From the NCBI GenBank assembly GCA_937880335.1, contig CALFLJ010000004.1, positions 1-23,128 on the forward strand: a DNA stretch of 23,128 nucleotides, in the 5' to 3' direction. Under the pieces are notes generated by a model. It searched no databases. It saw only the letters and a program-made list of their open reading frames with translations, and was not told the DNA's origin. The translations under genes were made by a program, and so were the position numbers. Positions 1 through 6,668 of the stretch are shown in pieces; position 1 is the stretch's first letter; every line of letters starts with the position of its first letter. Source of the stretch: an uncultured Succinatimonas sp. (GTDB lineage Bacteria > Pseudomonadota > Gammaproteobacteria > Enterobacterales > Succinivibrionaceae).

Positions 1-173
1 GCACAAAGCCCTAAGTAAGGAAAATTTACTTAAGGAAGGATGGTTTAGTATAGAACTAGTTGAAGGTCAGATCTGAAGTTAGGATCTAACCTTCTATCGT
101 ATGGGAAACGCCGTATGCCGAACGGCACGTACGGTGTTGTGAGAGGAGTGAGAGAAATCTCCTCCTACTCGAT
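1..173 (+). mobile_element. Group II intron, 3' end (domains V and VI)
   Basis: The last part of a bacterial group II self-splicing retroelement; the rest lies outside the window. Domain V is at about 107-138: arms ACGCCGT and ACGGTGT pair, the upper stem GCC/GGC is capped by GAAC, and the CGC catalytic triad is present. Domain VI is at about 141-170, a GA-rich stem closed by a GAAA loop with a bulged adenine at 167. The element ends in CTACTCGAT, placing that adenine seven nucleotides from the end, as expected for a branch point. The sequence before domain V should be the end of domain IV. A frame open from position 2 to a stop at 76 could be the tail of the intron-encoded reverse transcriptase, but I do not recognise it. 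The intron runs opposite to rep and so cannot splice out of rep mRNA. Confidence 0.85.
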
Positions 174-2209
174 TATAATAATTTTAGCATTTCGCTTAAA
201 ACTAAATCTAAATTTTCTTCTTTATCCTCTTTTGTAATATCCCAATTTCCTCCACGTGAAATTTGTAAGAGTTCTTTTGGCATTTCATCTAAAAAACGAC
301 TAGGTCCATGGTGTTGCTCACCATCTTCTAAGCTGTTTGATTGATTTTTTTGCTTTCTCTTTTGACAGAAAGTAATGGTCAGATCCTCTTTTGCGCGTGT
401 AACCCCAACATAAGCTAGGCGACGCTCCTCCTCAATTCCATGGGCTAGTTCATATGACGAGTGATGTGGAAGTATCCCCTCCTCAAACCCTACTAAGACT
501 ACAAAAGGGAACTCTAGACCTTTAGCTGCATGTAAAGTCATAAGCTGAACTGCATCCTGATCCTGTCCATTATCTTGTCTATCAAGCATTTCTCGCAAAC
601 CTAACTTGTCAATTGCTGCAGTAAAATTTAAGGGATCTTCATCTTTTTTTCCTAAAATGAGTTTCCTTACCCATTCTAGAAGTTGCTTTACATTTTTTAC
701 GCGTATATCTGATGCAGCTTTACTTTCAGAACCTGAATGTAAATAAGCCTCATATCCCGTTTCTTCAAGTATATTGTCGACAATCCACAATCCTCTTTCT
801 ACATCTATACGTGAATGCAGTCTAAGGAAAACTCTCATAAATTCTGTTATAGCTTGTTTTTGAGGCTTTTTTAGTTGTTTTGTTATATTTTCATTGAGCG
901 CATTTTGAAAAATTGAACGTCCTGTAAGTTTTCCTGCCTCTGTAAGACAGGCTATAGTTTCAGCTCCAATTCCTCTTCTTGGAACATTTATAATTCTAAG
1001 TAAGGCTACATCATCGTTAGGGTTACAGAGGACTCTGAACCAGGCAAGCATATCTTTTATTTCTATTTGTTCAAAGAAACTACTACCTCCAGTTATTACA
1101 CAAGGTATACGTGCTTCTCTAAAAGCCTTTTCAAGGGATCTTGATTGGAAATTACCTCGATATAATACTGCATAGTCGGACCAATTACGGTGAGTTTTAA
1201 ATTTATTCCCTAAAATTTCTGCAGCTACTCGTTCGCTTTCAGATGTTTCATCAGGAAGCTCAATAACTTTAATCTTACTGCCTTTAAACTTTTGATCGTT
1301 ATATAGTTTTTTATTATAAATATGTGGATTATGACTTATTAGTTCATTTGCGCAGTTAAGAATATTAGGTGTAGAACGATAATTCTGTTCTAGCATTATA
1401 ACTTTTAGATTGCGGAAATCTTCTGCTAGCGTTTTGATATTTTCAGGTCTAGCTCCTCGCCAAGAGTATATTGATTGATCATCATCTCCTACTACTGTAA
1501 AACATTTGTATACCTCGGTTAATATCTTTAATAGTTGGTATTGTGTTTCATTTGTGTCTTGATATTCATCGACGAGTATGTAACGAAACATATGACTCCA
1601 TCTGTCACGTACATCTGGGTCATTTTTTAGCAAACGCGATGTCAAGAAGATTAAATCCTCAAAATCTACAGCATTACAGGCTCTTAGATACTTTTGGTAC
1701 AGCTCATAGATTTGGACAAAAGGGCTTGTATTAGAAAGATCTTGAGGTGATAAGAGCTGACTTTTCCATATGGATATTTGTGAGGCAATATCTAACACAA
1801 CATTTTTTTCACTTACATCTAAAGTAAGTTGTGGAAAATGTTCTCTTGTAATATCTCTTAAGATTTTAAAACCATCATATTGATCAAACAGGGTAAAATT
1901 AGCGCCTAAATTCAATTTTTGATGTTCATGGCGTAATATATTTAAGCCTAGAGAGTGAAATGTGCAGATAGTAAGTTCCTTTGCAACATCGGCGCCAACT
2001 TCAGCTGTGACTCGTTGTTTCATTTCTGCTGCAGCTTTATTTGTAAAGGTTAAAGCACAAATTTTTGTCGCTAATAAATGATGTCTATTTAGGAGGTTAA
2101 CTATTTTATTTGTAATAACCCTAGTTTTCCCAGAGCCAGCTCCAGCAAGAACGAGAGTAGGACCGTCAATATAATCGACGGCCTGTTGTTGCGAGTTGTT
2201 AAGACGCAT
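173..2209 (-). CDS. rep: ATP-dependent DNA helicase Rep (UvrD/Rep superfamily 1A)
   Basis: A 3'-to-5' DNA helicase that helps replication forks past bound proteins and takes part in restart. The 678 residues compare with 673 in E. coli Rep, and similarity runs end to end. Visible motifs are the Walker A loop AGAGSGKTR (about residues 22-30), FTNKAA (motif Ia), DEYQDTN (motif II), GDDDQSIYSWRGA (motif III), LEQNYRS (motif IV), MTLHAAKGLEF (motif V) and RRLAYVGVTRA (motif VI). It starts with ATG one nucleotide after the stop of the upstream gene (TAAAATG), so translation is probably coupled. The stop codon lies on the junction with the group II intron: its third base is the last base of the intron. 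The original C-terminus may therefore have differed by some residues. Confidence 0.96.
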   Translation of the reverse strand: MRLNNSQQQAVDYIDGPTLVLAGAGSGKTRVITNKIVNLLNRHHLLATKICALTFTNKAAAEMKQRVTAEVGADVAKELTICTFHSLGLNILRHEHQKLNLGANFTLFDQYDGFKILRDITREHFPQLTLDVSEKNVVLDIASQISIWKSQLLSPQDLSNTSPFVQIYELYQKYLRACNAVDFEDLIFLTSRLLKNDPDVRDRWSHMFRYILVDEYQDTNETQYQLLKILTEVYKCFTVVGDDDQSIYSWRGARPENIKTLAEDFRNLKVIMLEQNYRSTPNILNCANELISHNPHIYNKKLYNDQKFKGSKIKVIELPDETSESERVAAEILGNKFKTHRNWSDYAVLYRGNFQSRSLEKAFREARIPCVITGGSSFFEQIEIKDMLAWFRVLCNPNDDVALLRIINVPRRGIGAETIACLTEAGKLTGRSIFQNALNENITKQLKKPQKQAITEFMRVFLRLHSRIDVERGLWIVDNILEETGYEAYLHSGSESKAASDIRVKNVKQLLEWVRKLILGKKDEDPLNFTAAIDKLGLREMLDRQDNGQDQDAVQLMTLHAAKGLEFPFVVLVGFEEGILPHHSSYELAHGIEEERRLAYVGVTRAKEDLTITFCQKRKQKNQSNSLEDGEQHHGPSRFLDEMPKELLQISRGGNWDITKEDKEENLDLVLSEMLKLL

Positions 2210-2210
2210 T

Positions 2211-4046
2211 TTAAATCCGTGTATATTTTATAAAGCTAAGTTTTTTCCCGAAAATATTCACTGTCTCGCATTTGATATCACCATCGGGGGTAAGATTAAA
2301 TTCTATGTTCTGTTGAGTTATAGATTCTAAAATTTCTGATGAGTTTTGAGATCCTAGAATTATTACAGGAATGTTCAAAGATAAAGCTAGATTGTTTAGC
2401 TCAATAGCTGTATTTAAAATATCTCTATTTTCATGATGACTCGCGTCTACAACTATAAGTTTTGGGTAGACACCTTGTAGAATGCAAGTGCTTAATTTGT
2501 CCTTGATATCGTCAGCTGTATTAGAGCTAGTTAGTGGCAAAAATTGGGATTTTAAAGTTTCAATATTATCTTTACCAAAATTTGAGCTTAGTAAAGGACG
2601 TAGACTTTGGTACTGAGCTGGAGTAGCAGCATAAAGTAATGATGTTAACTCTGCATTTATTATATTAGCGACTAGAAGGCGTAATGTAACCGGTCTTCCA
2701 CAGAAACTGTAAAGAGCTGGATTTAATCTTAGGGAAGAAAGATCGTCAGGTGAGGTTATATATGTTGCATCAGGTTTTGCCTTAAGGTTGAATAAGACTT
2801 CTCTATTGAGAAGTAGATCTAATTTGTTAAGACGTTCTTTGAATATCTCAGGTTCAGCACACCAAGCTTCATTTGGATCCTTATATGGGAATGAAATATT
2901 TACGACCTTATAAGGTTTTTTCATTTTGTAAAGAAGCGACGTTAGAACTTTTGTTGATTGTTCTCCGGCTTCATCGTTATCAAGGCAAATGTAATAGATA
3001 TGTTCAACCTTACATTTGTTTATAAGATCTGATAATCTTGTAACGTTTCCAACACCTCCTAAGGCTATAGCGTTATAACCTAAGCATTCTAGTGTAAGTG
3101 CATCAAATTCACCTTCTGTAATAAAAATTTTTCCAGGATTTTCTAGAGCCTTTTCATTAAAAATACTAATGTAACCTTTGCAGCGGAATCGATTACCATT
3201 AACAGGGGTTACAAAACGAGCTTTAAAACCATCAATCCCATAAGGAATTATGATAGCATCACCAAAAATTTGTTGTCCTGTCTGATCAAGACCTATTAAT
3301 GTATTGCTGTCATAGCCTAGATTAAATCTTCGTACAATCTCTGCTGTAAGGCCTCTTTCCTTGAAGTATTTTGTGTTAAGACAGTTAGATGCGCATTTTG
3401 CAATATATTCGCTAAAGTCGCTGTGATTATCTTCTATGACAGGACTAAATCTTAAGTTATTTGCATCACTAAATCTTTTTATACTATTTTCATTTTGTTC
3501 ATAATCAAATCTTCCGCTACCAAATATTACATTTTGTCCTGTAGTTAATTCTTTAAATTTACTATCTTGATTTACAGTTAAACCAGGGGTGTTACGAAAA
3601 ACTGGTAGTTTATTTTCGAAATGAATTTTTGTTGGTGTTAATACGTTGTTATTTTCAACAGTATTTTGGATTTCAAAATCTGCAGGGGCAATCTCAAATG
3701 TTGGTGGATATCTATAGTTTATTTCATCGCTACTATTTAAAGACATTAATAACGAATTAGGAACAGATCCTATAAACATTTGGTGAGCTTTGATAAATTG
3801 AGACCTAAAATCATTTAGATGGTAGTCAATACCTACTAGGTCAAAAATATCATAGCTTCTATTACAGTTAAAACAACGTACAGTTTGTGAGGAAGGAAGA
3901 TAACTCATACTTGCTAAGTTGTCTAAATCCTTAGGGTTTAAACATTTGAATTTAGCATCTGGATTTATGCCCTTTGTCCTTAAATAATCGGGCAGTTTAC
4001 TCCTTAAATATGATTTAGTTTGTTCTAAGTCGTTATCATCAAACAT
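2211..4046 (-). CDS. TOPRIM primase-like protein with degenerate zinc finger and inactive RecA/DnaB-like domain
   Basis: Architecture resembles phage and plasmid primase-helicase fusions. Counting from ATG 4046 (611 residues), a DnaG-type zinc ribbon has C35, C58 and C61, but the usual histidine (C-x4-H) is aspartate 40. After a long variable stretch, a TOPRIM domain (about 305-390) keeps the metal-binding acids: EGE at 311-313 and DND at 356-358, followed by a DPNE motif. The C-terminal part (about 425-611) reads like a DnaB/RadA core, yet where GRPGMGKT is expected it has GRPVTLRL, so the Walker A lysine and glycines are gone. A Walker B-like strand LIVVD ends near 534. A primase or nucleic-acid role is inferred; ATP-driven helicase activity is unlikely. 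An upstream ATG at 4094 is in frame (627 residues) but overlaps tcdA and lacks a Shine-Dalgarno; 4046 has GAGAAAAAAG before it and puts the first zinc cysteine where relatives have it. Confidence 0.75.
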   Translation of the reverse strand: MFDDNDLEQTKSYLRSKLPDYLRTKGINPDAKFKCLNPKDLDNLASMSYLPSSQTVRCFNCNRSYDIFDLVGIDYHLNDFRSQFIKAHQMFIGSVPNSLLMSLNSSDEINYRYPPTFEIAPADFEIQNTVENNNVLTPTKIHFENKLPVFRNTPGLTVNQDSKFKELTTGQNVIFGSGRFDYEQNENSIKRFSDANNLRFSPVIEDNHSDFSEYIAKCASNCLNTKYFKERGLTAEIVRRFNLGYDSNTLIGLDQTGQQIFGDAIIIPYGIDGFKARFVTPVNGNRFRCKGYISIFNEKALENPGKIFITEGEFDALTLECLGYNAIALGGVGNVTRLSDLINKCKVEHIYYICLDNDEAGEQSTKVLTSLLYKMKKPYKVVNISFPYKDPNEAWCAEPEIFKERLNKLDLLLNREVLFNLKAKPDATYITSPDDLSSLRLNPALYSFCGRPVTLRLLVANIINAELTSLLYAATPAQYQSLRPLLSSNFGKDNIETLKSQFLPLTSSNTADDIKDKLSTCILQGVYPKLIVVDASHHENRDILNTAIELNNLALSLNIPVIILGSQNSSEILESITQQNIEFNLTPDGDIKCETVNIFGKKLSFIKYTRI

Positions 4047-4060
4047 CTTTTTTCTCGCTA

Positions 4061-4804
4061 TTATTTTTGTGCTGTAATTTGTTTTATTATCCATGATGCC
4101 ATAAGCAAACCCGCACTTGCAGTGACAGCCATTGAAGCTCCAAATGCTGGCATATCATCATAAGTGTACTCATCTTTTGGCGGATAAATTGGAGATTCTG
4201 TGGAAAAAGTGCAGGTAATATGCATTTTCTTACCTCCTTTGGGATATCCGTATTCCTTCCGTAAAATATTACGTAATCTAGATATTAGGGCGTCTCCAGA
4301 AGAATCTGCGATATCTCCAATTTTTATTAAAGAAGGATTAATTCTCCCACCAGCACCCCCTGAAACTATAAAATTTGCATTGTTTTTATGTAAAAAATCA
4401 CAAATGCCGGCTTTGGCATTTATATCGTCAATGCATTCACATACATATTTAGGGCATTCTAAAAGAATTTCTTTTATATTTTCTTTTGTAATTAACGTAG
4501 GTTTTTTATGTAACTTTACTAAAGGATTTATTTTTAATAAGCGATCTCCTAGCTCATCAACCTTGAGATGGCCACAGGAGTTTATTGTGGTATGAAGCTG
4601 ACGATTTACGTTTGTTATTTCTATTTTGTCAGCATCAATAATAGTTATCTCTCCAATACCAGAACGGCAAAGAGCTTCTGTACACCAAGACCCGACTCCG
4701 CCAACACCTATTATTAAAACATGGGAATTCTGAAGCTTAGAAAATCCTTTATCTCCATAAAGGGCGCGGATACCACGAAATGCGTGAGAAGGTATAAATT
4801 CCAT
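4061..4804 (-). CDS. tcdA: tRNA threonylcarbamoyladenosine dehydratase TcdA (CsdL/YgdL)
   Basis: An E1-like ATP-dependent enzyme that cyclises the t6A modification at position 37 of ANN-decoding tRNAs to ct6A. It matches E. coli TcdA along its length (247 residues here, 268 there): RALYGDKGF near the N-terminus, the nucleotide-binding GVGGVGSW, IDADKIEITNVNRQ, a CIDDINAKA segment, the SGGAGGRINPS stretch and a GASMAVTASAG C-terminal motif. The chosen start is ATG 4804, preceded by TAAGGA at 5-6 nt; a TTG one codon upstream is less likely. It is the first gene of a leftward operon with the TOPRIM protein and rep, driven by the promoter at 4830-4858. I see no csdA or csdE sulfur-transfer partner nearby. 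Confidence 0.93.
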   Translation of the reverse strand: MEFIPSHAFRGIRALYGDKGFSKLQNSHVLIIGVGGVGSWCTEALCRSGIGEITIIDADKIEITNVNRQLHTTINSCGHLKVDELGDRLLKINPLVKLHKKPTLITKENIKEILLECPKYVCECIDDINAKAGICDFLHKNNANFIVSGGAGGRINPSLIKIGDIADSSGDALISRLRNILRKEYGYPKGGKKMHITCTFSTESPIYPPKDEYTYDDMPAFGASMAVTASAGLLMASWIIKQITAQK

Positions 4805-4829
4805 CAAAATCCTTAATTAAAAGTATTAC

Positions 4830-4858
4830 TTTATATGTGACGTTAAATTTAGTGTAAA
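4830..4858 (-). promoter_or_regulatory. Sigma70-type promoter of the tcdA operon
   Basis: On the minus strand, TTTACA (4858-4853) and TATAAA (4835-4830) are separated by exactly 17 bp, about 26 nt upstream of the tcdA ATG. The surrounding sequence is AT-rich, so chance matches are easier, but spacing and position fit well. Confidence 0.55.
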
Positions 4859-4998
4859 TCAAAATATGAAAGTTACAATTAAATCTTATAGATTTAAAAA
4901 ATTTAAAATAATTAAAAAATTTTTTATTATGTATTTTAGCTTTTTAAAGTGAAAAAAAATAAATAATTATACTATTTACATAGGTAACAAAAAAAATC

Positions 4999-5026
4999 TT
5001 GCAGTACCAAAAAATCTTGTTATAAT
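4999..5026 (+). promoter_or_regulatory. Promoter of the tRNA-Arg/tRNA-Leu unit
   Basis: TTGCAG (4999-5004) and a perfect TATAAT (5021-5026) are 16 bp apart. The -10 is followed by GCTTCCC, a G/C-containing discriminator in an otherwise very AT-rich stretch, as is common for stable-RNA promoters. Transcription would begin about 25 nt before the first tRNA. Confidence 0.7.
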
Positions 5027-5059
5027 GCTTCCCACAGGTTCTGGAGAGAACAACATAAT

Positions 5060-5136
5060 GATCCCGTAGCTCAGCTGGATAGAGTATCGGTTTCCGAAGC
5101 CGGTGGTCATGAGTTCGAATCTCATCGGGATCACCA
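5060..5136 (+). tRNA. tRNA-Arg (anticodon CCG)
   Basis: A 77-nt cloverleaf with encoded CCA. The acceptor arm GATCCCG pairs with CGGGATC, the anticodon stem TCGGT/GCCGG encloses loop TTCCGAA with anticodon CCG, and the T arm is ATGAG-TTCGAAT-CTCAT. It reads the codon CGG. It lies five nucleotides upstream of tRNA-Leu and is probably on the same transcript. Confidence 0.95.
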
Positions 5137-5140
5137 CTAT

Positions 5141-5225
5141 GCGAAAGTGGCGAAATTGGTAGACGCGCTAGCTTCAGGTGCTAGTACCCCAAGGCGTGAG
5201 GGTTCGAGTCCCTCCTTTCGCACCA
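5141..5225 (+). tRNA. tRNA-Leu (anticodon CAG)
   Basis: An 85-nt class II tRNA with encoded CCA. The acceptor stem GCGAAAG/CTTTCGC is perfect, the anticodon stem CTAGC/GCTAG encloses TTCAGGT (anticodon CAG, codon CUG), the variable arm is about 13 nt, and the T arm is GAGGG-TTCGAGT-CCCTC. It closely resembles E. coli leucine tRNA CAG. Its 3' end faces the repeat cluster at 5351-5414. Confidence 0.95.
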
Positions 5226-5228
5226 ATG

Positions 5229-5252
5229 ACCACCTTTTATGGTGGTTTTTTT
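5229..5252 (+). terminator. Rho-independent terminator of the tRNA unit
   Basis: ACCACC (5229-5234) pairs with GGTGGT (5241-5246) around loop TTTTAT and runs into a T tract to 5252. It begins four nucleotides after the CCA end of tRNA-Leu. Confidence 0.85.
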
Positions 5253-5630
5253 GTGTCTATAGTTGTCACCTGTCCAATATTTATTTCTTTTCTTATCAAG
5301 TACTTAAAGTCTATATCTGTCTTTAAGTGTCTTTTGTTGTTTATACGTAAAATGCACGCATTATAATAAAAATGTACGCAAAAATGTACGTAAATCCTTT
5401 TTTAAATGTACGCAAATATATATGTAATTGCCATTATTACTTTTATATATTTTTTCTTTATTCTTTTATATATGAAAAATAAGTAATTTATTATAAATCA
5501 ATTATTTATATGTTTTAAATTGCTACTTTATATGAAAAAAAATTAAGATCCTTTTAAATAAAAAATTTACCCTGTAAAAGCAGATTTAACTGGAAATTAA
5601 CAAATATTTAGTAATTTTATTTGCATTAAT
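5253..5630. other. AT-rich gap between tRNA-Leu and the Ppx/GppA gene
   Basis: No convincing gene on either strand. The only structured part is the repeat cluster at 5351-5414; the rest is low-complexity A/T. Confidence 0.6.
5351..5414. repeat. Four direct AATGTACGCA-type repeats
   Basis: AATGTACGCA occurs at 5371-5380 and 5405-5414, with one-mismatch copies AATGCACGCA at 5351-5360 and AATGTACGTA at 5383-5392, all in the same orientation with spacings of 20, 12 and 22 bp. They stand out from the A/T background. They start about 125 bp from the 3' end of tRNA-Leu, a usual target of tyrosine integrases, so arm-type binding sites left by an integrated element are one possible explanation. There is no integrase gene in the window. 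Confidence 0.6.
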
Positions 5631-5658
5631 TTGAAATTTTTATAGGATCTTAGATAAT
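5631..5658 (+). promoter_or_regulatory. Putative promoter of the Ppx/GppA gene
   Basis: TTGAAA (5631-5636) and GATAAT (5653-5658), 16 bp apart, each match the consensus at five of six positions. The predicted transcription start (about 5665) lies at the upstream ATG 5666, which supports ATG 5684 as the real start. Confidence 0.45.
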
Positions 5659-5683
5659 TTCTTGTATGTTAAGAGGATTACAC

Positions 5684-6583
5684 ATGGCTGGCAAATGTTA
5701 TGCTGCAATAGATATTGGTTCTAACGCCGTTCGGTTGTTAATAAAAAAAGAAAAGACTCGTGCTTGTTTAGAAAGTAAGAAATTTGACAAACTTCTTTTA
5801 TTGCGTGTTCCTCTGAGACTTGGATTTGACGTTTTTGAAAAAGGCGAAATTTCTGACGTTAAAACGAAAAAGCTTTGTCGTTTAATGAAGTCTTATCGTC
5901 ATATGATGCATATCTACGACGTTGATGAGTATAGAGCTTGTGCTACATCGGCTATGCGTGATGCTAAAAATGGTTCAGATATTATAAAAAAGATATACAA
6001 AGACACTGGCATTAATATTGAGATCATAAATGGTCAAGAAGAAGCTCAGATGATTTACGGTAATCATATTGAATGTACACAGGATAGGGAAGGAAATTTC
6101 ATTTATGTAGATGTTGGTGGTGGCAGTACTGAACTAAATCTCATTTCAAATGGTAATTTAATTTTTTCTAAATCTTTTAATATTGGTACAGTTCGCTATT
6201 TAAGTCATGCCGTAGACGAAAGTATTTGGAAAAATATAGAGAAGGAACTAGAAAAGTATACTAAAAATCTTGAGGATATAAATATCATTGGTTCTGGTGG
6301 AAATATTAACAAACTTTACCGTTTGGCTTTTGAGAAAGATATAAAGGCCGAAAGTTTTAGTGTTGATCAATTAAAAACTCTTTGCGAAGACTTAGAAGGA
6401 CTTAGTATCGATGAGCGTATGGAGAAATATGCCTTGAAATCTGATCGCGCTGACGTTATTGTCCCTGCTGCTAGGATATTTTTATTTATAGCAAAATTAA
6501 CAAAGGCTAAGCAGATTTATGTGCCTACAATGGGATTGGCTGATGGTATTATCGATAAGCTATATGAGCAAAACCACTGCTAG
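5684..6583 (+). CDS. Ppx/GppA-family phosphatase, short form
   Basis: ASKHA-fold phosphatase of the exopolyphosphatase/pppGpp phosphohydrolase family; the natural substrate (polyphosphate or guanosine pentaphosphate) cannot be told from sequence. In the 299 residues counted from ATG 5684 one sees the phosphate-1 loop AIDIGSNAVRLLI (8-20), the ATSAMRDA motif (87-94), GQEEA (117-121, the region of the catalytic glutamate), DVGGGSTEL (143-151) and a second glycine motif IGSGGNI. It corresponds only to the two N-terminal actin-like domains; E. coli Ppx and GppA are about 500 residues with a C-terminal HD-like region that is absent here. ATG 5684 has AAGAGG seven nucleotides upstream. An ATG at 5666 would add six residues but sits at the predicted transcription start. 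Confidence 0.88.
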   Translation: MAGKCYAAIDIGSNAVRLLIKKEKTRACLESKKFDKLLLLRVPLRLGFDVFEKGEISDVKTKKLCRLMKSYRHMMHIYDVDEYRACATSAMRDAKNGSDIIKKIYKDTGINIEIINGQEEAQMIYGNHIECTQDREGNFIYVDVGGGSTELNLISNGNLIFSKSFNIGTVRYLSHAVDESIWKNIEKELEKYTKNLEDINIIGSGGNINKLYRLAFEKDIKAESFSVDQLKTLCEDLEGLSIDERMEKYALKSDRADVIVPAARIFLFIAKLTKAKQIYVPTMGLADGIIDKLYEQNHC

Positions 6584-6620
6584 AAAATTTGCTAAAAACT
6601 ATATGCATTAAGTCAAAAAT

Positions 6621-6658
6621 AATTAGCTACCTTTTAATATTAGGTAGCTAATTTTGTT
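6621..6658. terminator. Bidirectional terminator between convergent genes
   Basis: An 11-bp perfect stem, AATTAGCTACC (6621-6631) with GGTAGCTAATT (6643-6653). A T-rich run follows on the + strand, and ATTTTTG on the - strand. It serves the Ppx/GppA gene (+) and probably acts as an insulator at the end of the activase gene (-), although it lies downstream of the activase stop. Confidence 0.8.
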
Positions 6659-6668
6659 TATTTATGGA

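Noticed and set aside
2..76. Short open frame that could be the C-terminus of the group II intron reverse transcriptase
   Set aside because: Only about 24 codons are visible and no known motif is present, so I mention it with the intron but do not list it as a gene.
4047..4094. Upstream ATG 4094 for the TOPRIM protein
   Set aside because: It would overlap tcdA by 34 nt, has no Shine-Dalgarno and extends beyond the usual family start; kept only as an alternative.
5178..5366. Open frame starting inside tRNA-Leu
   Set aside because: It reads through the tRNA and the terminator and has no coding features.
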